Below, in pieces: positions 9,472 through 19,023 of a stretch of 64,000 nucleotides of DNA. How positions within the stretch are numbered: position 1 is the stretch's first letter; the number at the start of each line of letters is the position of its first letter. This stretch comes from Isoetes taiwanensis (taxonomy: Eukaryota > Streptophyta > Lycopodiopsida > Isoetales > Isoetaceae): contig JAJEKV010000056.1 of NCBI GenBank assembly GCA_021234155.1, positions 9,406,988-9,470,987 of the forward strand. The letters run 5' to 3'. The notes beneath the pieces were generated by a model, which saw only the letters and a program-made list of their open reading frames with translations, was not told the DNA's origin and made no database searches. The position numbers and the translations under genes are program-made.

Positions 9472-10371
9472 AAAGTGTTGGTCAAGGGTCTATGGTACCC
9501 CATTCCTAACGAAGAGGAAGAGAAGGACGAGGAAGTAGAAGAAGAAGAGGAAGAGGAGGAACCAGTGGTACCAAAGGGAAAGGGTAGGAAGCATTCCCTG
9601 GTAGTAGATACACAGGCTCCCACAAAAAAAAAAAAGTCTAGAACCACAAAGTCCTTGACTATAGAGGAGTCAGCAGAAGCTCTTCAGAAGGCTCCTGGAG
9701 CAGATATTGTTGTGAAGCCCGCAGATAAATCAAGTGTTATTCTTAAGCGGGTGAATGACACTAAACTGCTCAAGCAAACTATTTCTTTGACATTGAGCAC
9801 TATTAAGAGGCCACCTAAAAATGAAGATGGGGTCAGAGTGCTACAGGTCCGGAAGTTGTATGCGGCACATGTGGCTATACTGAAACAAAGAATGAGAAGG
9901 AATCCTCATGCCCATGTGTCGCCACTAGTTGTTATGGTGGACAGTAGTCAGTGCAACCAACTAAAAGATTACAAGAAGGCTGACTTCGAAGATTACACAT
10001 ACTACGTTCTTGGAGGCACACATAGTTACAAGGCAAGGAAAGAACTAGCAAAGGAAGAAAGCCGTAACGAAGTGTGGAAGAGCGTGGAAGCGCATATATA
10101 CGTGGGTGTAACAGTGCCGTGAGTCATAATCTCGACAATGACTTCAGATTGAAAATGAGTTTAATAGACAAGAATCCGTTTCATGCACCGTGAGTACGTG
10201 GAATTTAAACAAGTGCATGGAGAGGATTTTAAAAAGCAAAAGAACAAGCTGTAGGAGCTTCGAGAAGCCTGCGTGACAGAGTGCTGCCTCAGTTATGACT
10301 CTGATAAGAAGCCCATTATGGCAGTAAAACAATACGATAACTACTTTCAGCTCGCATTCAGAGATGGTCAA
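9472..10371 (+). CDS. Methyltransferase gene exon 3: acidic linker and ParB-like segment
   Basis: Begins after an AG at 9470-9471, in phase with exon 2, and ends at GTGAGT (10372). An early Glu-rich run and a Lys/Ser basic cluster (PTKKKKSRTTK) are followed by a segment with NPHAHVSPLVVMVDSS and YYVLGGTHSYKARKEL; the GGxHxxxA pattern is that of ParB/sulfiredoxin-like domains often found with DNA methylases. Frame is lost near 10118 and again near 10170, where transposon B lacks one A, and an in-frame TAG stands at 10252. The last codons (QYDNYFQLAFRDGQ) are in frame with the donor. Confidence 0.6.
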
Positions 10372-10423
10372 GTGAGTAAATGCTTTCTTTCTGTCTTTTG
10401 TAGTATGTTTAGCGTGGTTACAA

Positions 10424-10463
10424 GTGACTAGTCACGGTATAAATTTATACCGTGACTAGTCAC
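10424..10463. repeat. Perfect 40-bp palindrome in intron 3 of the methyltransferase gene
   Basis: Two copies of GTGACTAGTCAC (itself a palindrome) flank the 16-bp palindrome GGTATAAATTTATACC, so all 40 bases are self-complementary. It is the only place where the common palindrome is extended in this way. Confidence 0.95.
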
Positions 10464-10483
10464 CGTGCGCATTTAGACAGTAG

Positions 10484-11482
10484 ACTGTGCAACATATTCT
10501 CTTGCGCCATGCAACACTAAACTAATGGCGTTTGTCCATTTACATGTATGGGATCTTCAAGAAAGAATTTTTTGTATGTTCGAAGATGGTGAGCTTAAAG
10601 AACAAGCCAGCTCCGCAGGAAAAAAACCAAAAAAAGGTGGGGAACCAAAACAAAAAAATATAAGCATTTTACCCTGGACGCAGTTACAGGGTCTAAAAAG
10701 CAAAGAAATTTTTGTTCGCCTTTTGGAAAAAGTCGTGGCCAAGGAATTACATTGGACGAAATGGCCAAGGAAGCTAAGACGTAAGCCTCATTTGCAATGC
10801 CGTGTTTTTTCTACATTTTTTGGTCTTACAACATGTTTCTCTTTGCAGTCAGAAAGACATAGTCACCTGCCAGGCCGAGTTAATGAAGCAGCTAAACCTA
10901 GAGGACTGGGAGGAGTGCAAGCTTCTATACCCAAGTTGTACCACTGATAGTATCATCAGAGAGCACGCTGTTAACTTCAGTGGCTGGGTAAGTTTTGTTA
11001 AAAATATGTTCTGTGTATGTGCCTTTTTCTCACAGTATTCTTACAGAACAAGAAAAAGGGGCTACCCGCTGGATTTTTAAACCTGGTTCGTAGGGCCAAG
11101 GAAGAGAGGCAGAGACTTAAGGCAATCGACGGGGAAGAGAGGTCGCCACTAGCGCCTTTGACACTTCTTATGAAAGATTTACAACGTTTGGTCGGGACTG
11201 CCAGGCCAGAGTTGTTCGTGGATCGACGAGGCGGGGACACTTCTAGACAAGCAGAATTTTACATTATGCATTGCAGATATTCCCTATGGTTTCAAAATTA
11301 AGGACAGCGCTTTTGACGAGGAGGCTTTCACGCACCTGCAAGTCCGCTCTTTTTTGGATGGCCTGAAGGAAATCACCTTATCTGCTAACTGGAGGGTCAT
11401 CATTTTCCATTCCGACCCTGCATGCATGTCGGTGCTTAAACCCTCGGGGCCTCATGCAGAATGCCGCCAAAAATCGCGTTTG
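10484..11482 (+). CDS. Methyltransferase gene exons 4-6, with motif IV
   Basis: Exon 4 (start uncertain, to 10780) ends in GITLDEMAKEAKT after a frame change in an A-run near 10720. Exon 5 (10849-10987) reads cleanly in phase (QKDIVTCQAELMKQLNLEDW to HAVNFSGW). Exon 6 (11047-11482) begins NKKKGLPAGFLNLVRRAKEE; after a frameshift near 11240 it gives the catalytic motif region ADIPYGFKIKDSAF, where D-I-P-Y stands for the D-P-P-Y of this enzyme class, and WRVIIFHSDP. Donors are GTAAGC, GTAAGT and GTAAGC. A further frame change near 11445 precedes the donor. Confidence 0.6.
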
Positions 11483-11522
11483 GTAAGCTTTACATTCAAC
11501 GCTTTTCGTTTTAGTAACTCCA

Positions 11523-11655
11523 CGGTATGAATTTATACCACAACTGCCCTAAGGTTTAAATTTAAATGGCAAGGCAATGTTTGTATAAATTTATACGGCT
11601 TGCCGCCGTGGTATAAATTTATACAGCAAGGCAACCCTGGTATAAATTTATACCG
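11523..11655. repeat. Four palindromes in intron 6 of the methyltransferase gene
   Basis: Copies of the TATAAATTTATA palindrome lie near 11523 (one change), 11582, 11609 and 11640, with one further AT palindrome TTTAAATTTAAA near 11553. Spacings are again near 30 bp. The intron is bounded by GTAAGC (11483) and GGCAG (11726). Confidence 0.8.
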
Positions 11656-11726
11656 CCACACTGCTGGGCTAACTTATTTTCCTTGTTTTCATTTTACTAA
11701 TATTTAATTGTTGTATTGTTTGGCAG

Positions 11727-12414
11727 GCTTAAAACAAACGTCAAGGGTCATGGTGGTGGTCCGCGCTTAGTGAGTTGTTTCGAGTATTTTCATATAGGTT
11801 TTTACAGCGCGGATGCCAAAAAAACCATGGTCCATTTCAACACGCAGAATGAGAAGACTCCTCCTTGCAATGCTTTTCAGTTCCCAGCTGTTATGTAGAA
11901 ATTAAGAGACCCACAGCGACAAGGCGCTGTGGTGTCCCATTATCAGAAACCACAGCGGCTTATTAATAATTTGATACAGTGGTTTTCTCACCCTGGAGAC
12001 TGGATCTTAGATGCCTTTTCTGGATCAGGCACCACAACAGTTTGCGCCCTTAAGCAGGGGCGCAATGTCGTCTCCGTCGACATAGACCCAGATAAAGTAA
12101 GTTTCATCAGGACCAGGATAAGCTCTTGTGAATCCTTTCCTGATGAAAATGAGGAACTGGGAGCAAAGAACGGTGCCAGCGATGTTAAAGGCACTTATAC
12201 AGAAATATAGCCTCCACTTACAGGAAGAAAAGATGAGGAGGTGGAGTTTGTCGACTTGGAGCCTGTGGTGCCTGAGCCAGAGAAACCGCCTGTGCCGGTA
12301 GGACTCGAATCAGAAGGAGGTGTCTCTGCTGTTGTAAGCTCGCAAGAGCCAGATCCTAAGGGGTATGAGAGTCCTGTGGACTGGGAAGAGCCACCTCCCC
12401 CACCTCTCGTATAA
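11727..12414 (+). CDS. Methyltransferase gene exon 7: motif I, AdoMet-binding part and acidic C-terminal tail
   Basis: One frame from the acceptor to TAA at 12412, interrupted only by TAG at 11896 and 12208. It contains HYQKPQRLINNLI, the usual motif X-like lead-in of beta-class methylases, then PGDWILDAFSGSGTTT (AdoMet-binding motif I) and GRNVVSVDID. After 12210 comes a low-complexity acidic, Pro-rich tail (FVDLEPVVPEPEKPPVP, DWEEPPPPPLV). Both TAG codons are one C-to-T change away from CAG. Confidence 0.75.
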
Positions 12415-12863
12415 ATTTATACAGACAGAGTTCTTAACTACTTCCATTGTAAACTATGTGCTAAGTATTATTATAATTTATTTTGATGAAGATTTTTAAA
12501 TTGAAAGCTTTGTCTCTTCAACAATACTTAATTAAACCAACTCTTTCTTGCTCCAAGATTTCACACTCTTTGTCTTTCCAATGTTTGATTTTCTTCGTAC
12601 TTATATTAAGCTTGCAAAAAGACAAACTATATTTCCTTCTGTTATTAACAATAAATACTTACTGAGTTATCAAAAGTATTGTCTCTCTCCTCAAAACAAG
12701 CATTTTTTTTTTGCCCTCTTTTAAAAATGAAAAGGCTTCAAAAATGTTGCTTTTTTGGGGGGATTCCGAATGCTAATTGCTCAACAATCTATTTTGCTCC
12801 CTATTTTGTGTGTTTTTTTCAAGTTTTCCATTTTTATAAAGGAATCTTTCAAACGCACTTCTT
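12415..12863. other. Right subterminal region of transposon A, no gene
   Basis: AT-rich, non-coding, with a few T-runs. It contains the motif GGAATCTTTCAAACGCACTT (12841-12860), the inverted partner of a motif just inside the left end. The counterpart in transposon B (60850-61295) is well conserved, in contrast to the damaged region before it. Confidence 0.6.
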
Positions 12864-12893
12864 AAATAAGTGCGTTTCATTTTAAACCTTGTT
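12864..12893 (-). repeat. Right terminal inverted repeat of transposon A
   Basis: Reverse complement starts AACAAGGTTTAAAATG and matches the left end at 29 of 30 bases. It is followed by CAAG, the target duplication. Confidence 0.85.
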
Positions 12894-12912
12894 CAAGGGA
12901 GAACGCCCCTGA
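12894..12912 (+). other. Displaced 3' end of the histone H3-variant gene
   Basis: After the second CAAG the sequence codes GERP and TGA in the frame of the H3 variant (GGA GAA CGC CCC TGA). Canonical H3 ends in GERA, so this short piece is the lost C-terminus, now 11.15 kb from the rest of the gene. Confidence 0.8.
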
Positions 12913-13058
12913 ACATTTTGTAAATAATAGAAAATTTTGTTAATACAAAGATTTTTTTGGTTAAATAATGTATTTAATCTTGCTTAATTAGGTTAAGGTA
13001 TGGAATTCTGGCTTTTGTTTTGGTAAAATTGGACTTTTTGAGCAAAATTGAGACGATG
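12913..13058. other. 3' flank of the H3-variant gene, no further gene seen
   Basis: AT-rich. It begins AACATTTTGTA, similar to GACATTTTGTA just after the second hairpin-linked gene at 15169, a possible shared 3' end signal. Nothing else is recognisable before the hairpin at 13059. Confidence 0.4.
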
Positions 13059-13123
13059 TCTCACACGTCGCGCCAGGACAGAAAATGAACTTTTCATTTT
13101 CGGGCTGGGCGCAACGTGTGAGA
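13059..13123. repeat. 65-bp hairpin, copy 2
   Basis: Arms TCTCACACGT and ACGTGTGAGA with inner pairing CGCGCC/GGGCGC and AAAATGA/TCATTTT. Same length as the copies at 119 and 13259. Confidence 0.9.
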
Positions 13124-13258
13124 CCATGCTCCAAAAATGCCCAAAACAGCTCCAAATTGACCAAATAAGGGGTCAATTCTGCCTAACTCGACGAGTTCAG
13201 TAGAATTAGACCCTTAGATCACCCAAATTGATCGAGTTTAGCCCATTTGGAGCCCATG

Positions 13259-13323
13259 TCTCACACGTCGCGCCAGGGCAGAAAATGAACTTTTCATTAT
13301 CGGTCTGGGCGCAACGTGTGAGA
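13259..13323. repeat. 65-bp hairpin, copy 3
   Basis: Nearly identical to copy 2, from which it is exactly 200 bp away, while the sequence between them is unrelated. It stands about 260 bp before the TATA box at 13517. Confidence 0.9.
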
Positions 13324-13516
13324 CCTCTCAGCATTTTCTTCACCATGACATATCCAAATGATCTCTAGTTTCTTGCAATAGGTTCATTAGTTGATCTTAG
13401 CATGCTCAAACCCTAAAAGTAGTCTTCAAATTCTCATTTGCACCTCTTAATAGGTCAGAATCGCCCAATCCCAGTAAAATTCTAGGTCATCCAAAAATTA
13501 GGGTTTTTCCCTTTTC

Positions 13517-13525
13517 TATAAATAG
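13517..13525 (+). promoter_or_regulatory. TATA box of the second hairpin-linked gene
   Basis: TATAAATAG followed by GTCCCCC, the same arrangement as at 397. The candidate ATG follows at 13639. Confidence 0.65.
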
Positions 13526-13638
13526 GTCCCCCATTTCTCATTTAGCACCCTACAAGTTTGCTCTTGACTGTTTAGGCGATCTTCCAGCTTCCTGAGGCGC
13601 TTCTGCATCTGTTTGCTAGTCTCTTCTTCACTAGATCA

Positions 13639-15149
13639 ATGGCCACTGCTGACTTCAGGCCAGTGCCCACGCTGCCGAAGCTGATGTCAATGACATCTTC
13701 CGAGTCTTTAGGAAAGAAATAGATGTCCAAGCCACTCTGAATGCAACCCCAGCATATAGACAAGTTTTAACAGAGTTCCAAGCCAGGGTAGGACCCTCCC
13801 TAGTGCAGCTCCCCCCTTGCACAGGCTATTTTGTCCCCCGTCCATCCCTTCAAGCAGCCTTGGGTGATGTCCCGAACATCGCCAAATACTTGACCAACAA
13901 GGCACATAGGCTGCCAGACTATATGGTCCTGACAGTTGACAGGACCAAGTATTTTTCCTATACCGCCGCCTTAGCCATTTTCCTCTCCCACCGTGCAGAA
14001 AACCCAATCGGGGGAACCTCTATTCCTCCCATGGAGGTGGACCCCATAGCATCCTCAGCAGAAGAACAGATGCTTTTGCAGTACGAGCAAGAGCAAGAAG
14101 GAAGAGCAGAAGAAGAGGAATCAGAGGACGAAGAGTACACGGAGCTCGACCCGGAGGAAGAACGGCGGCAAGCAGAAGAGGAGCTGACCAACTTCGAGCG
14201 GAGCCGGCAGACCCTCAGAGTCGCTCCCCCACTTGGGCTGGGCATCACAAGCCTAGCCCCTATCATCATCGACGGTGAGGAATATCTGCTCCTCAGCGAC
14301 ATCCAGAACCTCCCCGAATGCAGGGACAGGGAGCTCCGGCTTGATGAGTTGCTGCACCAACTACGGCAGTCCGACTTGGACGACTTCATCGTCCGGGGAG
14401 TCTCAGACTTCCCGCTTCAAGTCAGGGAAGCCGACACTTATGCAGGCGAGTCGACTTCCGACATCCAGGCCTACAGCAACATCAGGCAAATGATGGAAGC
14501 ACGAGAGCTGCCAACGGAGGAGGAGTTCCTCGCCCTCCAGGAACAGATGGGGATCCGTGGCAAGACCACGAGCATCTTAATGCCGAGCCCCTCGACACCA
14601 CCCCCAGCAAGAGGAGCAGGAATCGACCTCAGGCGAGTCGACTCGACAATTGCGGACTACCAAGAAATGACGGAAATAGAGGTCGACGAATACGCCGGGC
14701 GGCATAGAGCAGGAGGCCAAGCAAGCGGAGAATCGTCAGCGACACACAATGACAGGTCGCTGAGGTACTACCTCCCCCTGCTGCTGGATGGGAGAATAGC
14801 GGTGATACACCGCAAATTCAGTCCTCGGGGCGAGGAAGGAGTGTTCATGCTCATTGCACTCTCTGGCTTCGGCAGGCATGTTCGAATAGCTGCAAATGTC
14901 GACTATGCTGTCTTAGTCAAGAGAGCGATGGCACTCGACCTCTTCGACCTCGCCGTGGCCTACCGACGGCAGGGAAGATTGGCAGTGACCGCGGCTTACA
15001 CCTCCGACCGCAGGGTAGAGGAATTGGTGACCGCCTTGCAGGGCGGCACGTCAAACAGTGTCCTCAGAAACTTGGGACGCTCGGTAGGAACGGCCCAAGT
15101 TAAGAAGTTTCTTGAAGACAACCCATCTTACCGGCGATTTCAAGATTAG
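13639..15149 (+). CDS. Orphan acidic protein sharing the promoter type of the H3 variant
   Basis: The main frame is open from 13654 to 15149 (about 498 codons) but has no ATG near its start; the well-placed ATG at 13639 is in another frame, so a single-base change after it probably broke the start. The protein has an N-terminal globular part (FRVFRKEIDVQ, YFVPRPSLQAALGDVP), a Glu/Asp-rich stretch (14080-14200), and a C-terminal globular part (RYYLPLLLDGRIAVIHRKFS, VFMLIALSGFGRHVRIAANV, FLEDNPSYRRFQD). I do not recognise any domain and see no histone fold in it. Codon use looks coding (C/G-rich third positions) throughout. The shared hairpins and TATA box suggest joint control with the H3-variant gene. 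Confidence 0.55.
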
Positions 15150-15194
15150 TTAAACTCTTGATCCCGGACATTTTGTACTAAAATATTATATATA

Positions 15195-16273
15195 AATATA
15201 TACACTATCTTTCACTAGGATCTAATCTAGCTAAGATTCTACTACTAACTTGGTCCTTGACCGAAGCTAGAGAGGGTCTGTCCTGGAACTACCCAGGCTC
15301 TAATCCACGAGAGTACCACATGACTGTTCTAACAGATATTTCAATATTTTCGTATCATCAGTATTTCTTTCAATACAAAGAAAGTAGAAAGCAAAGACTT
15401 AACAAGTGAAAAGGGTACAGGGTACAGTAACTTCCCTTTATATTCATAGCAATATTTACATCTTGGTTGATCGTGATCACCGTGTAAATGTTTCATATTT
15501 GTGATGAAATTCCAACTTCTTTCATGTAAACGACAACCTAGGAAGCAAACTGGAGACAATTGGAGGAGAGAACCCGTACCTGCAGCCAATCATGCAAACG
15601 TTAGCAGTAATCCCGGTAACGATGCAAGGGCCAAAAGGTACATTAGGTCTCTCAGTTTATCACTGATCACCAATTGTATCCTTTTGCCCTGGGAAAACAT
15701 TAACAAGAAAGAGAAGGAATCTAGAAATCTTAAGTATCACAATGGAATAAACTCAAATCGAGTTTAAACAAATGTAGTCAGTCAAATGCACAAAAAGAGC
15801 ATTATAGATGAACAATACTATAGCATATGGTCCAAATTAGTTCCTATCCCAATATAAACTGATATAAGTGTTTACAGGACACAATCTGTGTATCATGTCA
15901 AAGCTGTCATTTCTAGCAAAGGACACAATCTGTGTATCATGTCAAAGCTGTCATTTCTAGCAAAGGATAAGTATAACCCTATCTCAGTAGGCAATCACCC
16001 TTTAGGCAAAATGTTTAATTCGAATTATTATCTCTTAGCAAAATCTCAGTTTTGCCAAAGAACATTTCATAGTCTCAACCTTTGGCATTTTAAGCCTCAA
16101 AACTGGCATAAAGAATTATGTTCACCATATGCTAACAATTAAGCATACAATAGCATAAAGAGTGTAGACGAAATTCGAAAAGAGACAAATTTCAAAAATA
16201 TGAGATGATTTTGATTTTCAAAGTAGACGAATCAATAAACAATTTAAAAATAAGATAGAACCTGAATAGTATC
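15195..16273. repeat. 1.08-kb direct repeat, copy 1
   Basis: Nearly identical to 20784-21860, in the same orientation (from TATACACTATCTTTCACTAG to CCTGAATAGTATC). Differences are a few point changes and single-base indels, so the duplication is recent. It contains an internal tandem duplication of about 55 bp (CACAATCTGTGTATCATGTC, 15879 and 15923). No coding content is recognisable, and the ends are not TG/CA, so these do not look like an LTR pair. Confidence 0.85.
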
Positions 16274-17136
16274 GCCTCCAGAATTCTATGGTCATTTTTG
16301 TTGAAAATCATTTGAACCTCCGCTTGTACGCTAAAGATCCAATACCAAATCCTTATATACGGCCAGCAACAGCCATTTGGCATACTATCCATAATCTTTA
16401 TCCTTTTTAATTGGAAAAAAGATTTTTTAAGCTAGGCAAACACATTTTCTGCCAAGTGCAGGAAAACTCGTCTAAGAAAGCCCTCCCTTAATTCAAATAG
16501 ATCTGATTCAACAACACTTTTGCATCTGAATATGCTGGATTCGAGTTCCAAAAGCAGATTCGATATGCTTTGACCAATAAGATTGGATATGGCAACAAGG
16601 CTGTTTACAGCAAAACTCAAATAGATAGTGCCATATTCGGCATTCAAACAGGTGTTATGCATCTGTATCATTCCAGAAATAACTAACAGCAATAAATTCG
16701 ACATAAGACAGGTTCGGAACTGTATTTTGAGCCCTAAAAATAAAGCCAGAAGAGCCCATCTAGGCCTTGGCATTTATGATGCATCCCTGATATCAAAGCA
16801 TGCAACAGGCTTCACCGAATTTTTGTGTTATCAGATCTTAAACAACCCAATGCATATCCGGAACTCTGCCATATTCGGCTGTAACCAATAGATCCAGAAA
16901 TCATATTTTTTTGTACTCGGTGCTAACAGATAGTATGCCAATCCTGATGCTAGTTGCCAGTTTCGGCCTCCTGAACTTGGATTCATGTCTCCAGTAGCCA
17001 TGTCTCCAGTAGCCATGCATGCGGCCATGTAGCCGCTTGTCCTCATGCCAAGCCCTAAATCGATTTCTGATCCATGCCCTATGCCCTAGATCAAAATACT
17101 TAGAATTGATTATCAAAAATACCCATTTAAAAGGTA
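16274..17136. other. Non-coding region between direct repeat and Helitron copy 2
   Basis: No gene recognised. It carries a short tandem duplication CCAGTAGCCATG near 16990-17017 and is cut by the Helitron at 17137. Confidence 0.5.
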
Positions 17137-19023
17137 TCTTATATTATAAAGTTTTAGCGTATGTCTTGCATCAAACCCTAATTTAGATAGTTGAGATCGT
17201 CTGATTGCATTTGAAGGCCGAGATTTATCGCACAACTTCCCACCACCATGATTGGCCATGCTCTGATCTCTTAAGAGGAAAGGGAAAATGGCAGAGAAAA
17301 GGGCAAAGTGAGAGGCAAAAAGGCACGGGTAAAAGGGAAAGACGGAGAAGGAAAAAGGAAAGGGAAAAGAGCACGAAAAAGGGAAAGAAAAAGAAAGGGA
17401 GAAAAAGGAAGGAAAACAAGACACTATGAAAAGGAAAAGGGGGAAACGGTGAGGATAGAATAAGGGAAAAGAAAAGGGGAAGGGAGGAAAATGAAGAAAA
17501 AAGGGGCAACGGAAAAAATGTGAAGACGAAAAGGGTGACGGAAGGGAAAAAGGGGAAGATAAGAATGGTGGAGAGGGAAAAAAGGGCATGGAAAAATAGA
17601 AAGGAAAGGAAAAAGGAAAAAGGAGGCGAAAAAGGGAAAAGGGCATGAGGAAAAGGGAGAGGGAAATGAGAGAGGAAGGAGAAAGTGGCACGAGAAGAGG
17701 AAAAGGGTGAGGAAAGGAAAAAAAGAAAGGGAAAAAGAGATGGAAAAGGGAAAAGGGAAAAGCGAAAAGCAAAAAGAGAACAGAAAACATGGAATAGGAA
17801 AAGAGGAAAAGGGAAAAGGGGAAGAGGGTGGGAAAAGGAGGAAAAAGGGCATGTGAAAAAGTTGGAAAAAATGGAATGGAAAAAGGTGTGGGAAAATGGA
17901 AAGGAAAAGAGAGAAGGAAAAAAAAGGGTGGAAAGGAAAGCAGAAAAGGGCATGGAAAAAGAGAAAAGAATGAAAAAAAGAAGGAAAAGGAAAAAGGAAA
18001 TGGGAGGCGAAAAGGGAAAGGGGAAAGAAAAAAGAACACGAGGAATAAGGAGGGAAAATGGAAAAGAGGAAGGGAAAAAGGGCACAGAAAAAACTGGAAG
18101 AGGGAAAGGGTGAGGAAAGGGATAAAGGGAAAAAGAGCATGGGGAAAGGGAAAAGAAAAAGAAAAAAGGGGAATAGGGACGGGAAAAAGGGGAAGAGGGT
18201 AAGGAAAGGCGGAAGAAAAGGCAAGTAAAAAAAAGTGGAAAAAAGGGAATGGAAAAATACATGGGAAAAAGGGAAAAGGAAAAAGGAAAGAGAAAGGGAA
18301 AGGGAAAGGGAAAGGGAAAGAGAAAAGGAAAGGGGGAAGGAAAGAGGAAAAGGGCACGGGAAAAATGGAAAGGGTGGGGAAATGATGAAAAAAGAAGGAA
18401 AGGGAAAAGGAAAAAGGGAGGCGGAAAGGGGGGAAGGAAAGGAAAAAAGGCATGAGAAAAAAGAAAGAAGAAAATGGGAAAAAAGAGACATGAGATAAAG
18501 AAGAAGAGGGTGAGGAGAGGAAGAAAAACATAAAAAAAAAAGGTGGGGAAAAGGGAATGCAAAAAGGGCATGAGAAAAGGGAAGGGAAAAGAGAAAAGCA
18601 AAAGGAATGGGAAAAGGAAAGGGAAAAAAGATCATGAGAAAACTGGGAAGGGTGGAGAAAGGTGAAAAGGGAAGGAAAAAAGCCGTCAAAAAAAGGGAAA
18701 GGAAAAGGGAAAAATGAGAAGGAGAAAAGGAAGAAAAAGAGGAGGGAGAAGAGGGTAAAAAAAAAAGAGAGAGAAGGAGAAAAGTAAATGTGCGGGGAAA
18801 ATAAGAAAAGGGAAAAAAGAAAGTGTGTAAGAAAATGAGGAAAAAAGGATATGCAGGATAGAGCAAAGGGAAGGTTATCAAATGCACAAAAACCTCTTAT
18901 AGCCTAGCAATAATGGACTTGGTTTCTATTATATTAGATGTATAAAAATGAGTCTGAGCTGAATAGGTTTCCATCCACAAATGTTCCCAACATTTGCCCA
19001 GCAACGCTGGGCACCATTACTAG
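17137..19023 (+). mobile_element. Non-autonomous Helitron, copy 2, with a purine tract
   Basis: Begins TCTTATATTATAAAG after A, ends CTAG before T, with the 3' stem-loop at 18996-19012. It is 1887 bp long and differs from copy 3 by little more than point changes. Purine-only sequence covers about 17270-18870 on the plus strand. Confidence 0.92.

Larger units (their letters stand above)
8366..12414 (+). pseudogene. DNA amino-methyltransferase gene (ParB-like plus permuted N4C/N6A methylase), seven exons, broken
   Basis: Exons I read: 8366-8373, 8996-9359, 9472-10371, about 10484-10780, 10849-10987, 11047-11482, 11727-12414. Most introns have GTAAG or GTGAG donors and AG acceptors, and phases fit across them. 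The order ParB-like segment, motif IV-like ADIPYGF, then motif I DAFSGSGTTT is that of beta-class permuted DNA methylases of the N4-cytosine/N6-adenine group (PF01555-like). Breaks in this copy: frameshifts near 10118, 10170, 10720, 11240 and 11445, and in-frame TAG codons at 10252, 11896 and 12208. The stop TAA at 12412 lies inside a palindrome. Introns rule out a bacterial contaminant. Whether the enzyme methylates adenine or cytosine cannot be told from sequence; I infer it acts on the element or its host. Confidence 0.8.
1741..12893. mobile_element. Transposon A: 11.15-kb DNA transposon with transposase and DNA methyltransferase genes
   Basis: Ends are inverted repeats of about 30 bp (29 of 30 match), starting AACAA(A/G)GTTTAAAATG, with a 4-bp CAAG target duplication. 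It holds a minus-strand DUF7869-type transposase gene (7921 to 2167) and a plus-strand methyltransferase gene (8366 to 12414), divergently arranged around a promoter region full of 16-bp palindromes. A Helitron (5211-7007) is nested in it. A second copy of the same family is at 52408-61325. Frameshifts and stops in both genes show this copy is no longer autonomous. The superfamily is not certain: 4-bp duplications occur in several superfamilies (Academ and Sola, for example), and I could not match the ends to one. Confidence 0.85.

Noticed and set aside
8366-12414. Bacterial contamination as the source of the methylase
   Set aside because: The gene has several GT-AG introns with consistent phases and lies inside TIRs that interrupt a plant-type gene; a second copy is elsewhere in the window.
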